Below, piece by piece: positions 17,139-25,705 of a stretch of DNA of 64,000 nucleotides. The notes below the pieces were generated by a model. The model was not told the DNA's origin, searched no databases, and saw only the letters and a list, made by a program, of their open reading frames with translations. This DNA is from Beijerinckiaceae bacterium. Its GTDB lineage: Bacteria; Pseudomonadota; Alphaproteobacteria; Rhizobiales; Beijerinckiaceae. Position 1 is the first letter of the stretch. Each line of letters opens with the position of its first letter. A program made the translations under genes and the position numbers. Location: NCBI GenBank assembly GCA_947370975.1, contig CANBNG010000002.1:62001-126000 (forward strand), in the 5' to 3' direction.

Positions 17139-18629
17139 TCAGCGCATGGTTGGCATTGAAAAATCAGCTCCGGCACGAATGCCGGTCGGCCAGCGGGCGG
17201 TTATCGTCTTGACCCGCGTATAGAAGCGCACGCCATCCATCCCGTGCACGTTGTGATCGCCAAACAGCGAACGCTTCCAGCCGCCGAAGGAGAAGAAGGC
17301 CATGGGAACAGGAATGGCGATATTCACGCCCGTCATGCCGATGCGCACACGATTGACGAAAGCGCGCGCAGCATCGCCATCGCGCGTGAAGATCGCGGCG
17401 CCATTGCCATATTCATGCGCGTTGACGAGTTCGAGCGCGGCCTCGAAATCGGGCGCGCGGACGACGCAGAGCACGGGACCGAAAATCTCTTCGCGATAGA
17501 TGCGCATTTGCGGGCTGACATGATCGAACAAGGTGCCGCCGAGGAATGCGCCATCTTCATATCCGGGCACTGTGAGCCCGCGACCGTCAACGAGCAGCTT
17601 TGCGCCTTCTGCTTCACCTGAATCGATGAGAGACGACACCTTGTCGCGATGGGCCCTGGTGACGAGGGGCCCCATTTCGGAGGCGGGATCGGTGCCGGGC
17701 CCCACTTTCAGCGCGCGCACTTTTGCGGCGAGTTTTTCCGCAAGCGGGTCGGCTGCCGCGCCAACTGCAACCGCCACCGAGATCGCCATGCAGCGCTCGC
17801 CAGCCGAGCCATAGGCCGCGCCCATCAGCGCATCCACTGTCATGTCGATGTCGGCATCGGGCATGACCACCAGATGATTTTTGGCGCCACCCAGAGCCTG
17901 CACGCGTTTCCCTGCGTGTGAGCCTGTTTGGTAGACATATTCGGCAATCGGCGTGGAGCCGACAAAGCTGATTGCATCGACGCCTGGATGCGCGAGGATT
18001 GCATCAACAGCCTCTTTCGCGCCATTGACGATATTGAACACGCCCGGCGGCAGGCCGGCTTCGCTGAGGAGCTCAGCCAGCCGCATGGAGCAGCTCGGCA
18101 CTTTCTCCGATGGCTTCAGGATAAACGTATTGCCGCAGGCAAGCGCGATGGGAAACATCCACATCGGCACCATGGCGGGGAAATTGAAGGGCGTAATTCC
18201 GGCGCATACGCCAACGGGCTGGCGCAGCGAAAAGGAATCTACGCCCGCGCCCACATTCTCGGAAAATTCGCCCTTCAGCAGATGGGGAATGCCGCAGGCA
18301 AATTCGACAACTTCGAGACCCCGTTGAAGCGAGCCGCGCGCGTCCGCATGCACCTTGCCGTGTTCGCGGGTGATGAGGCTTGCCAGTTCATCGGCATGTT
18401 TCTCGACGAGGTCGCGAAAGCGGAACATGATGGCCGCACGCCGCAGGGGCGGGGTTGCCGCCCAGCCGGGCAGGGCTGCTCTGGCAGCGGACACGGCGGC
18501 ATCGATCTCACGCGCGCCGCCAAGGGCAACGTGGCCGGTGATCTGGCCGGTCGCGGGATCGACAAGCGCACTTTGCGTCACGTCGCCCTCGACGTGACAA
18601 CCGCCAACATAATGGCCGAGTCTGACCAT
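17139..18629 (-). CDS. mmsA: CoA-acylating methylmalonate-semialdehyde dehydrogenase
   Basis: 496 residues of the aldehyde dehydrogenase superfamily, MMSDH/IolA branch, which converts (methyl)malonate semialdehyde with CoA and NAD to propionyl- or acetyl-CoA plus CO2. Seen: GVCAGITPFNFPAMVPMWMFP in the cofactor site, VGSTPIAEYVY, NHLVVMPDADID, and the catalytic Cys in GSAGERCMAISV. The C-terminal GVNIAIPVPMAFFSFGGWKRSLFGDHNVHG is diagnostic of this branch. Start at 18629 matches the family (MVRLGHYVGG); GAGGAAAC precedes it. It leads a five-gene minus-strand transcript with NicX-like, Bug, Bug and family 1 binding-protein genes, suggesting the pathway ends in a C3 or C4 semialdehyde. Confidence 0.92.
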   Translation of the reverse strand: MVRLGHYVGGCHVEGDVTQSALVDPATGQITGHVALGGAREIDAAVSAARAALPGWAATPPLRRAAIMFRFRDLVEKHADELASLITREHGKVHADARGSLQRGLEVVEFACGIPHLLKGEFSENVGAGVDSFSLRQPVGVCAGITPFNFPAMVPMWMFPIALACGNTFILKPSEKVPSCSMRLAELLSEAGLPPGVFNIVNGAKEAVDAILAHPGVDAISFVGSTPIAEYVYQTGSHAGKRVQALGGAKNHLVVMPDADIDMTVDALMGAAYGSAGERCMAISVAVAVGAAADPLAEKLAAKVRALKVGPGTDPASEMGPLVTRAHRDKVSSLIDSGEAEGAKLLVDGRGLTVPGYEDGAFLGGTLFDHVSPQMRIYREEIFGPVLCVVRAPDFEAALELVNAHEYGNGAAIFTRDGDAARAFVNRVRIGMTGVNIAIPVPMAFFSFGGWKRSLFGDHNVHGMDGVRFYTRVKTITARWPTGIRAGADFSMPTMR

Positions 18630-18710
18630 GGTTTCCTCCCCGAGTGGATCGCTGTTTGTTTCGCGACCCTTTTTATTTGCGCCATGATGGAGGCGTGGGT
18701 GAGCTTGAGT

Positions 18711-18725
18711 CAATCTGATAGATTG
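18711..18725. promoter_or_regulatory. Palindrome upstream of mmsA, possible operator
   Basis: CAATCT-N3-AGATTG is a perfect 6-base inverted repeat about 82 bases before the mmsA start, in an otherwise AT-rich gap. The size suits a GntR- or LysR-type site. No regulator gene is nearby, so this is only a candidate. Confidence 0.35.
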
Positions 18726-18911
18726 CGCGTCAAACGGGTGCTGATTTTAAGTACAAATTCATGTCCCAGTTCGATCATGACAATTGATGAAATATATAAT
18801 TCATTTTTATTTTAGGAAATTTTGTGAAACCGTTTGCCTTGCGTGTTTTGACAGGCTCTGCTTTGCAGCAAGTCAAAGCTTTGTTCCGCCTGAAAACCAA
18901 TGCGAGATAAA

Positions 18912-19283
18912 ATGTTCCAGAAATTGATGGCTGCCCTCTTCATGACTGTCAGCCTTGCCGGCGCCGCGCAGGCGCAATCCAAGCAGGACTTCGTCCTCGT
19001 GAACAAGACCGGCTATGTGCTGAGCGAAATCTATGTGTCGCCCGCCAGGGCCGATAATTGGGGCGACGACCTTCTCGAAAATGACGACGAAGGCATGGAT
19101 GACGACGAAACCCGCACGATCTCGTTCACCCGCGCCGGATCAAATTGCATCTGGGATCTGAAGGTCGTCTACGAAGAAGATGATTCGAGCGCTGTCTGGC
19201 ATGACATCAACTTGTGCGAAGTCAGCAAGATCACCATCCGCTGGAACAAGTCGTCGGGCGACACCACGGCGAAATTCGACTGA
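18912..19283 (+). CDS. Small secreted acidic protein, unknown function
   Basis: 123 residues with a signal peptide ending GAAQAQ. The mature part, starting KQDFVLVNKTGYVLSEIYVSP, is a compact beta-rich domain with a strongly acidic middle (LLENDDEGMDDDE) and two Cys (NCIWDLKVVY and NLCEVSK) that could form a disulfide in the periplasm. Similar small proteins occur in other alphaproteobacteria; I know no function for them. The start at 18912 is preferred over 18900 because GAG lies just upstream and the signal peptide then has normal length. The gene stands alone and ends in a strong terminator. TTGACA at 18848 could be its -35 element, but no good -10 is seen. Confidence 0.7.
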   Translation: MFQKLMAALFMTVSLAGAAQAQSKQDFVLVNKTGYVLSEIYVSPARADNWGDDLLENDDEGMDDDETRTISFTRAGSNCIWDLKVVYEEDDSSAVWHDINLCEVSKITIRWNKSSGDTTAKFD

Positions 19284-19321
19284 TCGACGCGCGAGCAGTC
19301 GCTCCTTTGGCTTGAATAAAC

Positions 19322-19358
19322 AAAACGCCCGGTCGCTCTTGAGCGCCGGGCGTTTTTT
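19322..19358. terminator. Bidirectional rho-independent terminator
   Basis: AAAACGCCCGG / CCGGGCGTTTT stem with a 13-base loop and a TTTTTT tail on the plus strand, an AAAA run on the other side. It serves the small secreted protein gene and the convergent VOC gene. Confidence 0.85.
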
Positions 19359-19397
19359 CATCTGCAAGCACGTCGCGTCAGAGACGAGCGATGTCGC

Positions 19398-19982
19398 TTA
19401 CCATTCCTTCGTGACCGGATTTGCGATCGCGTCTTCCAGCGGGTTGAACGGGCGGAAGAGCGAGGAGGGGCGCAGTTTCCCGTCAGCACCGACCTGGTCC
19501 ATGTCGCAATAGATTTCGAACTCATAGCCATCGGGATCAAGGAAGTTGATGCTGGTGTTGCAGCCAGCGCCCTTGCGGCCCTCGAAGACGATCGGAATAT
19601 TGTTGGCCTTGAGATAGGCCTTTGCCTGGCGGAGCATTTCCACATCCGCGACTTCAAACGCCAGGTGCTCGACCTGAAGGCCGGTCTTCATTTCGCGCGC
19701 CGGGAGCTTGCCCTCGCGCATCGGCTTCAGGCCAATGGCGTGGTGGTCGGCGCCGAAACGAAAAAATACCATGCCGTGCTTATTCCGGTCTGTCTCGGTC
19801 GCGCCCATGACCTCCTTCCAGAATTTTGCCGTGCGTTCGACATCGCTCACTTCATAAACGAAATGACCGAGCTTCTTGATCTTGATCGGTGACTGGCTGA
19901 CGTAGGTTTCCGGATGCATGGGGCCGGTGTTTTCGTAGACGTCCTCACGGCGCGAGGCCGTCGTGTCATGAATGCTGGTCAT
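19398..19982 (-). CDS. VOC-family (glyoxalase/extradiol dioxygenase-like) protein
   Basis: 194 residues with a vicinal-oxygen-chelate fold: KIKKLGHFVYEVSDVERTAKFWKEVMGA begins the first beta-alpha-beta-beta-beta unit and VEHLAFEVADVEMLRQAKAYLKANN the second, ending with NFLDPDGYEFEIYCDMDQ. His in LGHFVY, His in VEHLAF and Glu in EFEIY are the probable metal ligands, a set found in extradiol dioxygenases and glyoxalases. A 35-residue N-terminal extension precedes the domain. GAGGGGGAAG precedes the ATG at 19982. The substrate is not deducible; the neighbourhood points to a small aromatic or ring-cleavage product. Confidence 0.78.
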   Translation of the reverse strand: MTSIHDTTASRREDVYENTGPMHPETYVSQSPIKIKKLGHFVYEVSDVERTAKFWKEVMGATETDRNKHGMVFFRFGADHHAIGLKPMREGKLPAREMKTGLQVEHLAFEVADVEMLRQAKAYLKANNIPIVFEGRKGAGCNTSINFLDPDGYEFEIYCDMDQVGADGKLRPSSLFRPFNPLEDAIANPVTKEW

Positions 19983-20257
19983 AGTCTTCCCCCTCAATTT
20001 CGTTCGGCCGCGTCATGCCCTTCAGAGAGCGTGTTCATGCGACCCGAGACGGTTGTGACGATGCCGCCCTTTTGCTTTTGCTTGGTCGGGCCGGCTTGGC
20101 GCAAACGTTGATCCACCTTCATGTTACGCGGCGAATGCGGAGATTTCAACATTGCGGACGCCAGTTCGGGGTGTGGGTGGGGGTGACGGGCCCGTTTGCC
20201 GCGGTTAAGGTGCGCGCAAGTCGAACAGACAATAAAAACAAACCTGAGGGGGAACGT

Positions 20258-21280
20258 GTGACACGGGCGCTGAAGCTAATTTTCGTGACTGTTATTGGGA
20301 TTTTCGCCGCCGCTTTGCAGCCGGCCAGCGCCCAGGGCGTCGATTATACCGGCAAAAACATCACCATCTTTTCCGGCGGTGGCGGCTATTCGGTCTATGC
20401 CCGGCTTCTTGGCCAGCACCTTGGGCCAAGACTGCCCGGGGCCCCCTCCGTGATCGTCAAGGAGCTGCCGGGAGCCGGCACGCTGATGGTCGCAAGCTAT
20501 CTCTATGAAGCCGCCCGCGTCGATGGCACGGAGATTGGCCTCGTAGGCGGCGCGACCGCCACAGCCCAGCTGTTCAAAGTGCCCAACGTCCGCTTCGACC
20601 CGCGCCAGTTTGCCTGGATCGGTTCGATTGCCAGCGACGTTGGCGTGGTGGCGGTGGCCGGTCGTTCGCCCGTCAAATCGATCAAGGATGTCTTTGCCAA
20701 CAAGATGCTGGTGGGCGGCGGCGGGCCGACGTCGGGCAATGTCATTTTCCCGACCGTCACCAACCGCCTGCTCGGCACCAAATTCGAGATCATCCGCGGC
20801 TATAAATCATCCGAGCAGATTGCGCTGGCGATCGAGCGCGGCGAGGTCGAGGGCGTAATGAGCTGGAATTACTCCAGCCTCAGCACCACCCATCTCGATC
20901 GCGTGCAGGATGGCAGCATTCGCATTCTGCTGCAGCTTGCCTTGACGGGGCACCCGGATCTGGCCGGCATCCCGCTGGTGACAGAGCTCGCGCGCACGCC
21001 CGAGGAACGCGAAATCCTCGAGCTTGTCTTTGCCTCACAGACAATGGCGCGCCCGATCATTGCCCCGCCCAAGACCTCCGCGCCCGCGCTCGCCGCGCTC
21101 CGCAAGGCGTTCGGCGAGGTGCTGGCAGACGGCAAGTTCCGTGACGAGGCCAAGCGCCTTCACCTTGAGACCGACAATCCGATGACGGGTGACGAGGTCC
21201 AGGCGCTCATGGCGCGGCTCTACAGCTCACGGCCCGAGGTGGTCGCGCGCGTCAACCAGCTCATGGACACCCAATTCTGA
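20258..21280 (+). CDS. Bug/TctC-like periplasmic binding protein, divergent
   Basis: 340 residues. GTG start at 20258 chosen because GAGGGGGA lies just before it and the product then opens with a good signal peptide ending PASAQG. This is the most divergent Bug member here: the first loop reads FSGGGGYSVYARLLGQHLGPRLPG and the second VKELPGAGTLMVASYLYEAA, so the usual Asp after GGY is Ser and NMPGAG is ELPGAG. A different ligand preference is likely. The gene is monocistronic, with about 275 bases of upstream non-coding DNA after the divergent VOC gene and a terminator behind it. Confidence 0.78.
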   Translation: MTRALKLIFVTVIGIFAAALQPASAQGVDYTGKNITIFSGGGGYSVYARLLGQHLGPRLPGAPSVIVKELPGAGTLMVASYLYEAARVDGTEIGLVGGATATAQLFKVPNVRFDPRQFAWIGSIASDVGVVAVAGRSPVKSIKDVFANKMLVGGGGPTSGNVIFPTVTNRLLGTKFEIIRGYKSSEQIALAIERGEVEGVMSWNYSSLSTTHLDRVQDGSIRILLQLALTGHPDLAGIPLVTELARTPEEREILELVFASQTMARPIIAPPKTSAPALAALRKAFGEVLADGKFRDEAKRLHLETDNPMTGDEVQALMARLYSSRPEVVARVNQLMDTQF

Positions 21281-21322
21281 CGGGTCTTTCCCTGGATTGA
21301 GTTGCCCCGCTTGCAAGACTCA

Positions 21323-21360
21323 AACGCCCCGCAGCCCTTCGGCTCGGGGCGTTCTTGTTT
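21323..21360. terminator. Bidirectional terminator
   Basis: AACGCCCCG / CGGGGCGTT stem with a 13-base loop that can itself pair further, followed by CTTGTTTTAT on the plus strand. Lies between the Bug gene ending at 21280 and the convergent gene ending at 21360. Confidence 0.75.
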
Positions 21361-21950
21361 TATTGCGTCGGTTTGACGCCGTCCTTGCTGACCTGTGCGC
21401 GCAGCGCGGTCAATTGGCCGCCCTCATCCTTGGCGACGAGGAAAATCGTCTCGCCGGCCTTGAGGTCGCTGAGCGCGCCCGGCACGGCTTGCGACATGGC
21501 AGCCTCGGGCGGCACGATCACCTTCACCACGCCTGTCTTGTAATTGAGCGTGAGCTCCGGGCCCTCGGTCGAGCTGACGGTCGCCTCAACCGTTGCGTTG
21601 GTCATGGTCGAACCCGGGCGCAGATCCCAGGCCGAGAGGCCCTCATTGGTGGTGGCTGCCAACGGGCGAATGTCGATGGCAATGGTCGCGCCATCGGCGC
21701 GCTTCACCGTTGTCACGCCGAGCTTCATGCCGGGTTTGATATCGGCCAGCGTGAACGGCTTGGTGGTGGCCACACGCAGATCGGGCGGCGCGGTGATCGA
21801 GAGCTTGCGGCCCTCGAAGGTTTCAACGGCAAGGGTCTTGCCATCGAAGCTCGATATCAGCCCGCGAATGTTGGTGTTTTGCTGGGCGAAGGACGGGGTG
21901 CTGGCAAGTGCGAGAAGGGCGGCTGCTGCAAGGATTTTGTGGGGCTTCAT
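21360..21950 (-). CDS. Secreted protein of unknown function
   Basis: 196 residues with a standard signal peptide (cleavage near STPSFA-QQ). The mature region looks like repeated small beta-barrels: IRGLISSFDGKTLAVETFEGRKLSI, then PGMKLGVTTVKRADGATIAIDIRP, then a third similar unit from about residue 115. This is an OB-like arrangement as in DUF5666-type periplasmic proteins. No catalytic motif or Cys is evident. CTGGAGGAAAC directly before the ATG at 21950 is an unusually good ribosome site. It is a single gene with a terminator shared with the convergent Bug gene. Function unknown. Confidence 0.7.
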   Translation of the reverse strand: MKPHKILAAAALLALASTPSFAQQNTNIRGLISSFDGKTLAVETFEGRKLSITAPPDLRVATTKPFTLADIKPGMKLGVTTVKRADGATIAIDIRPLAATTNEGLSAWDLRPGSTMTNATVEATVSSTEGPELTLNYKTGVVKVIVPPEAAMSQAVPGALSDLKAGETIFLVAKDEGGQLTALRAQVSKDGVKPTQ

Positions 21951-22149
21951 GTTTCCTCCAGGATTGTTCTTGGCGTCATTTGTTATTGTGACTGTCCTGC
22001 AAAACTTTGCCAGCGCCGTTTGCATCACGAAACGCTGTTTGGCGTGGCAAGGCTTCCGTTTTACGCATCAAATAGCATATGGCTCTGCTTGCCACTGGCA
22101 AGTCTGGCGCGGATGATCCCACATTGTCTTTGCAGCAGACGGGTGAAGC

Positions 22150-23133
22150 ATGTGCTCTGATGTTGTTCTTGTCACAGGTGGCGCAGGCTATATTGGTTCG
22201 CACGCCTGCAAGGCGCTTGCGCGCGCGGGTTTTAAGCCGGTTGTTTATGACAATCTGTCCTACGGGCATGAAGCGGCTGTGCGATGGGGCCCTTTCGAGC
22301 TCGGCGATATTCTCGATTCACAGCGCCTGAGCGAGGTTTGCGAGCGCCACCGGCCCGTGGCGGTCATGCATTTTGCGGCTTTCGCTTATGTTGGTGAATC
22401 CGTTGTCGATCCCGCGAAATATTATCATAATAATGTGGTCGGCAGCCTGACCTTGCTTGAGACAATGCGCGCCTGTGGCGTGCGCAAGATCGTATTTTCC
22501 AGCACCTGCGCTACCTATGGCGTCCCTGATGTGCTGCCGATTGGGGAAGCCACGCCACAGCGCCCGATCAATCCCTATGGCGCATCGAAATTGATGGTCG
22601 AGCGCATATTGTCGGATTTCGGCAGCGCTTACGATCTGGGCTGGACAGCGCTGCGCTATTTCAATGCAGCGGGCGCTGATCTCGACGGCGAGATCGGTGA
22701 AGATCACGATCCCGAAACCCATCTCATCCCGCTTGTTATCGATGCAGCTTCTGGACGGCGTGGTCCGGTTTCCGTTTTCGGCACGGATTACGATACGCCC
22801 GATGGCACCTGCATTCGCGATTACATCCATGTCGCGGATCTGGCGGATGCGCATGTGCTGGCGCTCAAGGCTTTGTGCGCGGGCGCGCCTTCGGACGTTT
22901 ACAATCTTGGCAATGGGCAAGGCTTTTCTGTTCGCGAGGTGATTGCCGCCGTCGAACAGGTCTGCGGCCGGCCCGTGCCTGCGCGCATGATGGCGCGCCG
23001 CCCCGGCGATCCTGCCGCTCTGGTGAGCGATGCGACCAAGGCGCGCAAACAGCTCGATTGGCGGCCAAAGATTCCCGAGCTCGATCGCATCGTGGACTCG
23101 GCCTGGAAGTGGCATCAGAAAGCGTCGCGATAG
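22150..23133 (+). CDS. galE: UDP-glucose 4-epimerase
   Basis: 327 residues, extended SDR fold, interconverting UDP-glucose and UDP-galactose. NAD loop VTGGAGYIGSHACKAL at residues 8-23, VYDNLSYGHEAAV after it, HFAAFAYVGES, the catalytic STCATYG and Y-x3-K (NPYGASK), RYFNAAGAD, and the C-terminal YNLGNGQGFSVREVI are all present. Length is typical. It is followed after 13 bases by a glycosyltransferase-like gene, consistent with making and using a UDP-sugar for surface polysaccharide. Confidence 0.93.
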   Translation: MCSDVVLVTGGAGYIGSHACKALARAGFKPVVYDNLSYGHEAAVRWGPFELGDILDSQRLSEVCERHRPVAVMHFAAFAYVGESVVDPAKYYHNNVVGSLTLLETMRACGVRKIVFSSTCATYGVPDVLPIGEATPQRPINPYGASKLMVERILSDFGSAYDLGWTALRYFNAAGADLDGEIGEDHDPETHLIPLVIDAASGRRGPVSVFGTDYDTPDGTCIRDYIHVADLADAHVLALKALCAGAPSDVYNLGNGQGFSVREVIAAVEQVCGRPVPARMMARRPGDPAALVSDATKARKQLDWRPKIPELDRIVDSAWKWHQKASR

Positions 23134-23146
23134 GGGAGAGTTTGGA

Positions 23147-24034
23147 ATGGGCTTGAAAGTCAGAACTCTTCTTGGCGCGTCCGGCCTTGATTTTTCAGCC
23201 ATGTGCCTTGGCAGTCTGGTGCGCAATTCGGCTGAGCCGCTGACCATCTGCGTGCACAGCGATGGCAGCATCGGCGAGCGACAGAAGGATGTCTTGCGCC
23301 GGCGCGTTGGCGCGGACATGGAATTTGTCAGTATTGAAGAAACCAATGATCGCGTTGAAGCCGCGATTGGCCGCTACCGCCATTTGCAATCCTTCCGCGC
23401 GAGCGATCTGTTTGCCAAGAAAATTCTCGACATTGCGGTGATGGAAGAGAGCGAGCGCATTCGCTATTGCGACAGCGATATTATTTTCTTCCGCCGCTTC
23501 TCCGGCCTGTTCACGAGCGCAGGGCCGGGGCAGGCCATGTTCATGAAGGATGCCCAGAGCGCCTATGCCTTTTCGTGGAATGTCGGGGCGCGCCGGTTCT
23601 TTCCGCTGCCCGACAGTCTCAATGCTGGACTGATCGATTTTCCCAAGGCGAGTTTCGATTTCGATCTGCTCGAACATGGGCTGAGCACGGGTGTGTTGAC
23701 GGGGTGGCGCGGTTGGCGCGAACAGACCATGTGGGCCTGGCTTGCCACGCGCACACAGAATATCTGGCCCGAGGGCCTCGTCATTCCAGAGCCCGGCGAT
23801 ACGATAGGCAAGGCGCGCGCCTGGCACCTTGTCTCCGTCATCCGCCATTGCTGGGATCCGCGGCGGCTGGCCGATGTGGCCGAGCGTCATGTCGCGGAGG
23901 TTGTGGAGCCTTTCGCGATGAAGCCGTTCAGCACCACCACCTATCCGAACTACATCTCGCAACGCTCGAAGCGCAGCCTTGCACGGCGCGTGCGATTGGC
24001 CTTCTCGCGCGTGAGGCCTCAGGCAGCGAGCTGA
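23147..24034 (+). CDS. Putative glycosyltransferase (GT-A type)
   Basis: 295 residues. A DxD-type metal/nucleotide motif is present in IRYCDSDIIFFRRF near residue 110, with the pattern of GT-A enzymes that read a UDP-sugar. LTICVHSDGS near the N-terminus and SLNAGLIDFPKASFDFDLLEHGL further on fit glycosyltransferase folds that transfer to a lipid or sugar acceptor. No membrane segment is seen. Start at 23147 has GGGGAGAG upstream. It follows galE and its 3' end overlaps the convergent oxyR gene by 16 bases. Donor and acceptor are not known. Confidence 0.65.
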   Translation: MGLKVRTLLGASGLDFSAMCLGSLVRNSAEPLTICVHSDGSIGERQKDVLRRRVGADMEFVSIEETNDRVEAAIGRYRHLQSFRASDLFAKKILDIAVMEESERIRYCDSDIIFFRRFSGLFTSAGPGQAMFMKDAQSAYAFSWNVGARRFFPLPDSLNAGLIDFPKASFDFDLLEHGLSTGVLTGWRGWREQTMWAWLATRTQNIWPEGLVIPEPGDTIGKARAWHLVSVIRHCWDPRRLADVAERHVAEVVEPFAMKPFSTTTYPNYISQRSKRSLARRVRLAFSRVRPQAAS

Positions 24035-24921
24035 GCGCGCAAGGCGTCGGCGAGCCGCGTGTAGGTTTCCCGCCGTCCCGACGTCGGGCGGAAGACGAGC
24101 CCGATGCGGCGGAAGTTGAGCTCGCCTGACAGGGGCGTGCTGGCGACAGCAAGGCCGCGCAGCAGGCCTGCATCCACCGCCATTTGCGGCAGCAAGGTGA
24201 TGCCAAGGCCGCTGGCCGCCATTTGCACCAATGTATGCAGGCTGGTGCCCTGAAACGTGTGATTGCGCCGCGCCGCCTCAAGCGCGCAGGCTGAAAGCGC
24301 GTGGTCGCGCAGGCAATGGCCATCTTCCAGCAGCAGCAAATCCTCGCTCGCCATTTCGCTCGGTCGCACGCTCTCGCGCGCCGCAAAGGGATGGTCGGTC
24401 GGCGTCACCACAAAGAAGCGGTCCTGCGCAATCTCGATCGTCTCGAAATCATCGAGCGGATAGGGCAGGGCGAGCACGGCTGCATCTATGGCGCCATCCT
24501 GCAGGCGGCTGACGAGCGCGCCCGTCTGGTCCTCGCGCAAATAGAATTTGAGGTCGGGGAAGGCCTCGCGCAGGGGCGGCATGATGCGCGGCAGCAGAAA
24601 CGGGCCGATGGTGGGGATGAGGCCAAGATGCAGCGGGCCGGCCATCGGGTCTTGCGCCGAAAGCGCCGCATCGACCAGATCCTCGCCGCCTTTGAGGAGG
24701 GATTTCGCGCGCTCGGCAATATCCCGGCCGATGGGCGTGGGAACCACTGAGCGCCGCGTGCGCTCCAGCAAGCGCACGCCCAGAACCTGCTCCAGTTCCT
24801 GAATGCCTGCGCTCAGCGTCGATTGGCCGACAAGGCAGGTCTCGGCCGCTTTGCCAAAATGGCAATGATCGACCACGGCGACGAGGAAACGCAGCTGGCG
24901 GAAGGTGGGGAGGATTTTCAT
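24019..24921 (-). CDS. oxyR: Hydrogen-peroxide-sensing LysR regulator OxyR
   Basis: 300 residues. LysR-type winged helix at the N-terminus (PTFRQLRFLVAVVDHCHFGKAAETCLVGQSTLSAGI) and an effector domain carrying the OxyR redox pair: Cys203 in DGHCLRDH and Cys212 nine residues later, the same spacing as Cys199/Cys208 of E. coli OxyR. Activates antioxidant genes when the disulfide forms. It is transcribed divergently from ahpC, its likely target, with a 21-base palindrome in the 148-base gap. RLLERTRRSVVPTPIG marks the dimerisation linker. Assignment is firm. Confidence 0.93.
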   Translation of the reverse strand: MKILPTFRQLRFLVAVVDHCHFGKAAETCLVGQSTLSAGIQELEQVLGVRLLERTRRSVVPTPIGRDIAERAKSLLKGGEDLVDAALSAQDPMAGPLHLGLIPTIGPFLLPRIMPPLREAFPDLKFYLREDQTGALVSRLQDGAIDAAVLALPYPLDDFETIEIAQDRFFVVTPTDHPFAARESVRPSEMASEDLLLLEDGHCLRDHALSACALEAARRNHTFQGTSLHTLVQMAASGLGITLLPQMAVDAGLLRGLAVASTPLSGELNFRRIGLVFRPTSGRRETYTRLADALRAQLAA

Positions 24922-24931
24922 GTGCGGGAGA

Positions 24932-24952
24932 TTGATCGATTAATTCGATCAA
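24932..24952. promoter_or_regulatory. 21-base palindrome in the oxyR-ahpC gap, candidate OxyR operator
   Basis: TTGATCGA-N5-TCGATCAA is a perfect inverted repeat with 8-base arms, starting 11 bases upstream of the oxyR ATG, followed by a further ATCGATAT at 24957. Its position would allow oxyR autoregulation and ahpC activation from the far side. It does not match the E. coli ATAG-type spacing, so binding by OxyR is inferred from location only. Confidence 0.55.
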
Positions 24953-25069
24953 AGCAATCGATATAATTCACTTTTATCGCTTGATGAAACTGTGTAGCAC
25001 TCCACTCGGTCCCTTGCACCGCACCCCAATCCGTTCCGGACGGGGCGCTTATTGAAGACGGAGAGAAAC

Positions 25070-25633
25070 ATGTCGTTGATTGGTACGCAGATTAAGCCCT
25101 TCAAAGCCCAGGCCCTCAAGAACGGCAAGTTCATTGAAGTGACCGACCAGTCGCTGCATGGCAAGTGGTCCGTGGTGTTCTTCTACCCGGCCGACTTCAC
25201 CTTCGTCTGCCCGACGGAGCTCGAAGACCTCGCCGACAATTACGATGCCTTCACGAAGCTCGGCGTCGAAATCTACAGCGTCTCGACCGACACGCATTTC
25301 GCGCACAAGGCCTGGCACGACACCTCGCCCGCGATCAGCAAGATCGCCTACACGATGGTTGGCGACCCGACCGGCACGATCTCGCGCAACTTCGACGTCA
25401 TGATCGAAGAAGTTGGCCTGGCTGACCGCGGCACCTTCGTCGTCGACCCCGCCGGCAAGATCCAGATCGTCGAGATCACCGCTGGCGGCATCGGCCGCGA
25501 TGCGCATGAGCTCCTGCGCAAGGTCAAGGCGGCGCAGTATGTCGCGTCGCATCCTGGCGAAGTCTGCCCGGCCAAGTGGCAGGAAGGCGAGAAGACCCTC
25601 GCCCCCTCGCTCGACCTCGTCGGCAAGATCTAA
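25070..25633 (+). CDS. ahpC: Alkyl hydroperoxide reductase subunit C (peroxiredoxin)
   Basis: 187 residues, the exact length of enterobacterial AhpC. Typical 2-Cys peroxiredoxin: peroxidatic Cys47 in DFTFVCPTELEDL and resolving Cys near residue 166 in GEVCPAKW. Reduces peroxides using electrons from AhpF, encoded next. ATG at 25070 is preceded by GGAGAGAAAC; an earlier in-frame ATG at 25052 lacks a site. Its codons are strongly biased to C-ending forms compared with neighbours, as expected for an abundant protein. Confidence 0.96.
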   Translation: MSLIGTQIKPFKAQALKNGKFIEVTDQSLHGKWSVVFFYPADFTFVCPTELEDLADNYDAFTKLGVEIYSVSTDTHFAHKAWHDTSPAISKIAYTMVGDPTGTISRNFDVMIEEVGLADRGTFVVDPAGKIQIVEITAGGIGRDAHELLRKVKAAQYVASHPGEVCPAKWQEGEKTLAPSLDLVGKI

Positions 25634-25644
25634 GCAGCACTTTC

Positions 25645-25674
25645 GCCCCGGGCCGGTTTCGCCCGGCCCGGGGC
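25645..25674 (+). terminator. Strong GC hairpin between ahpC and ahpF
   Basis: GCCCCGGGCCGG / CCGGCCCCGGGGC-type 12-base stem with a 6-base loop, followed by TCTTCC rather than a T-run. It may stop part of the transcripts after ahpC or stabilise the ahpC message, giving more AhpC than AhpF. Confidence 0.55.
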
Positions 25675-25705
25675 TCTTCCTGACTGAACCAAACGGAGCC
25701 TTCCC

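Noticed and set aside
15835..17223. 462-codon open frame on the plus strand
   Set aside because: Antisense to the second NicX-like gene, which has a full-length paralogue; no domain recognisable.
24932..24952. FNR/FixK box in the oxyR-ahpC gap
   Set aside because: TTGAT and ATCAA are present, but 11 bases separate them rather than the 4 expected for an FNR site.
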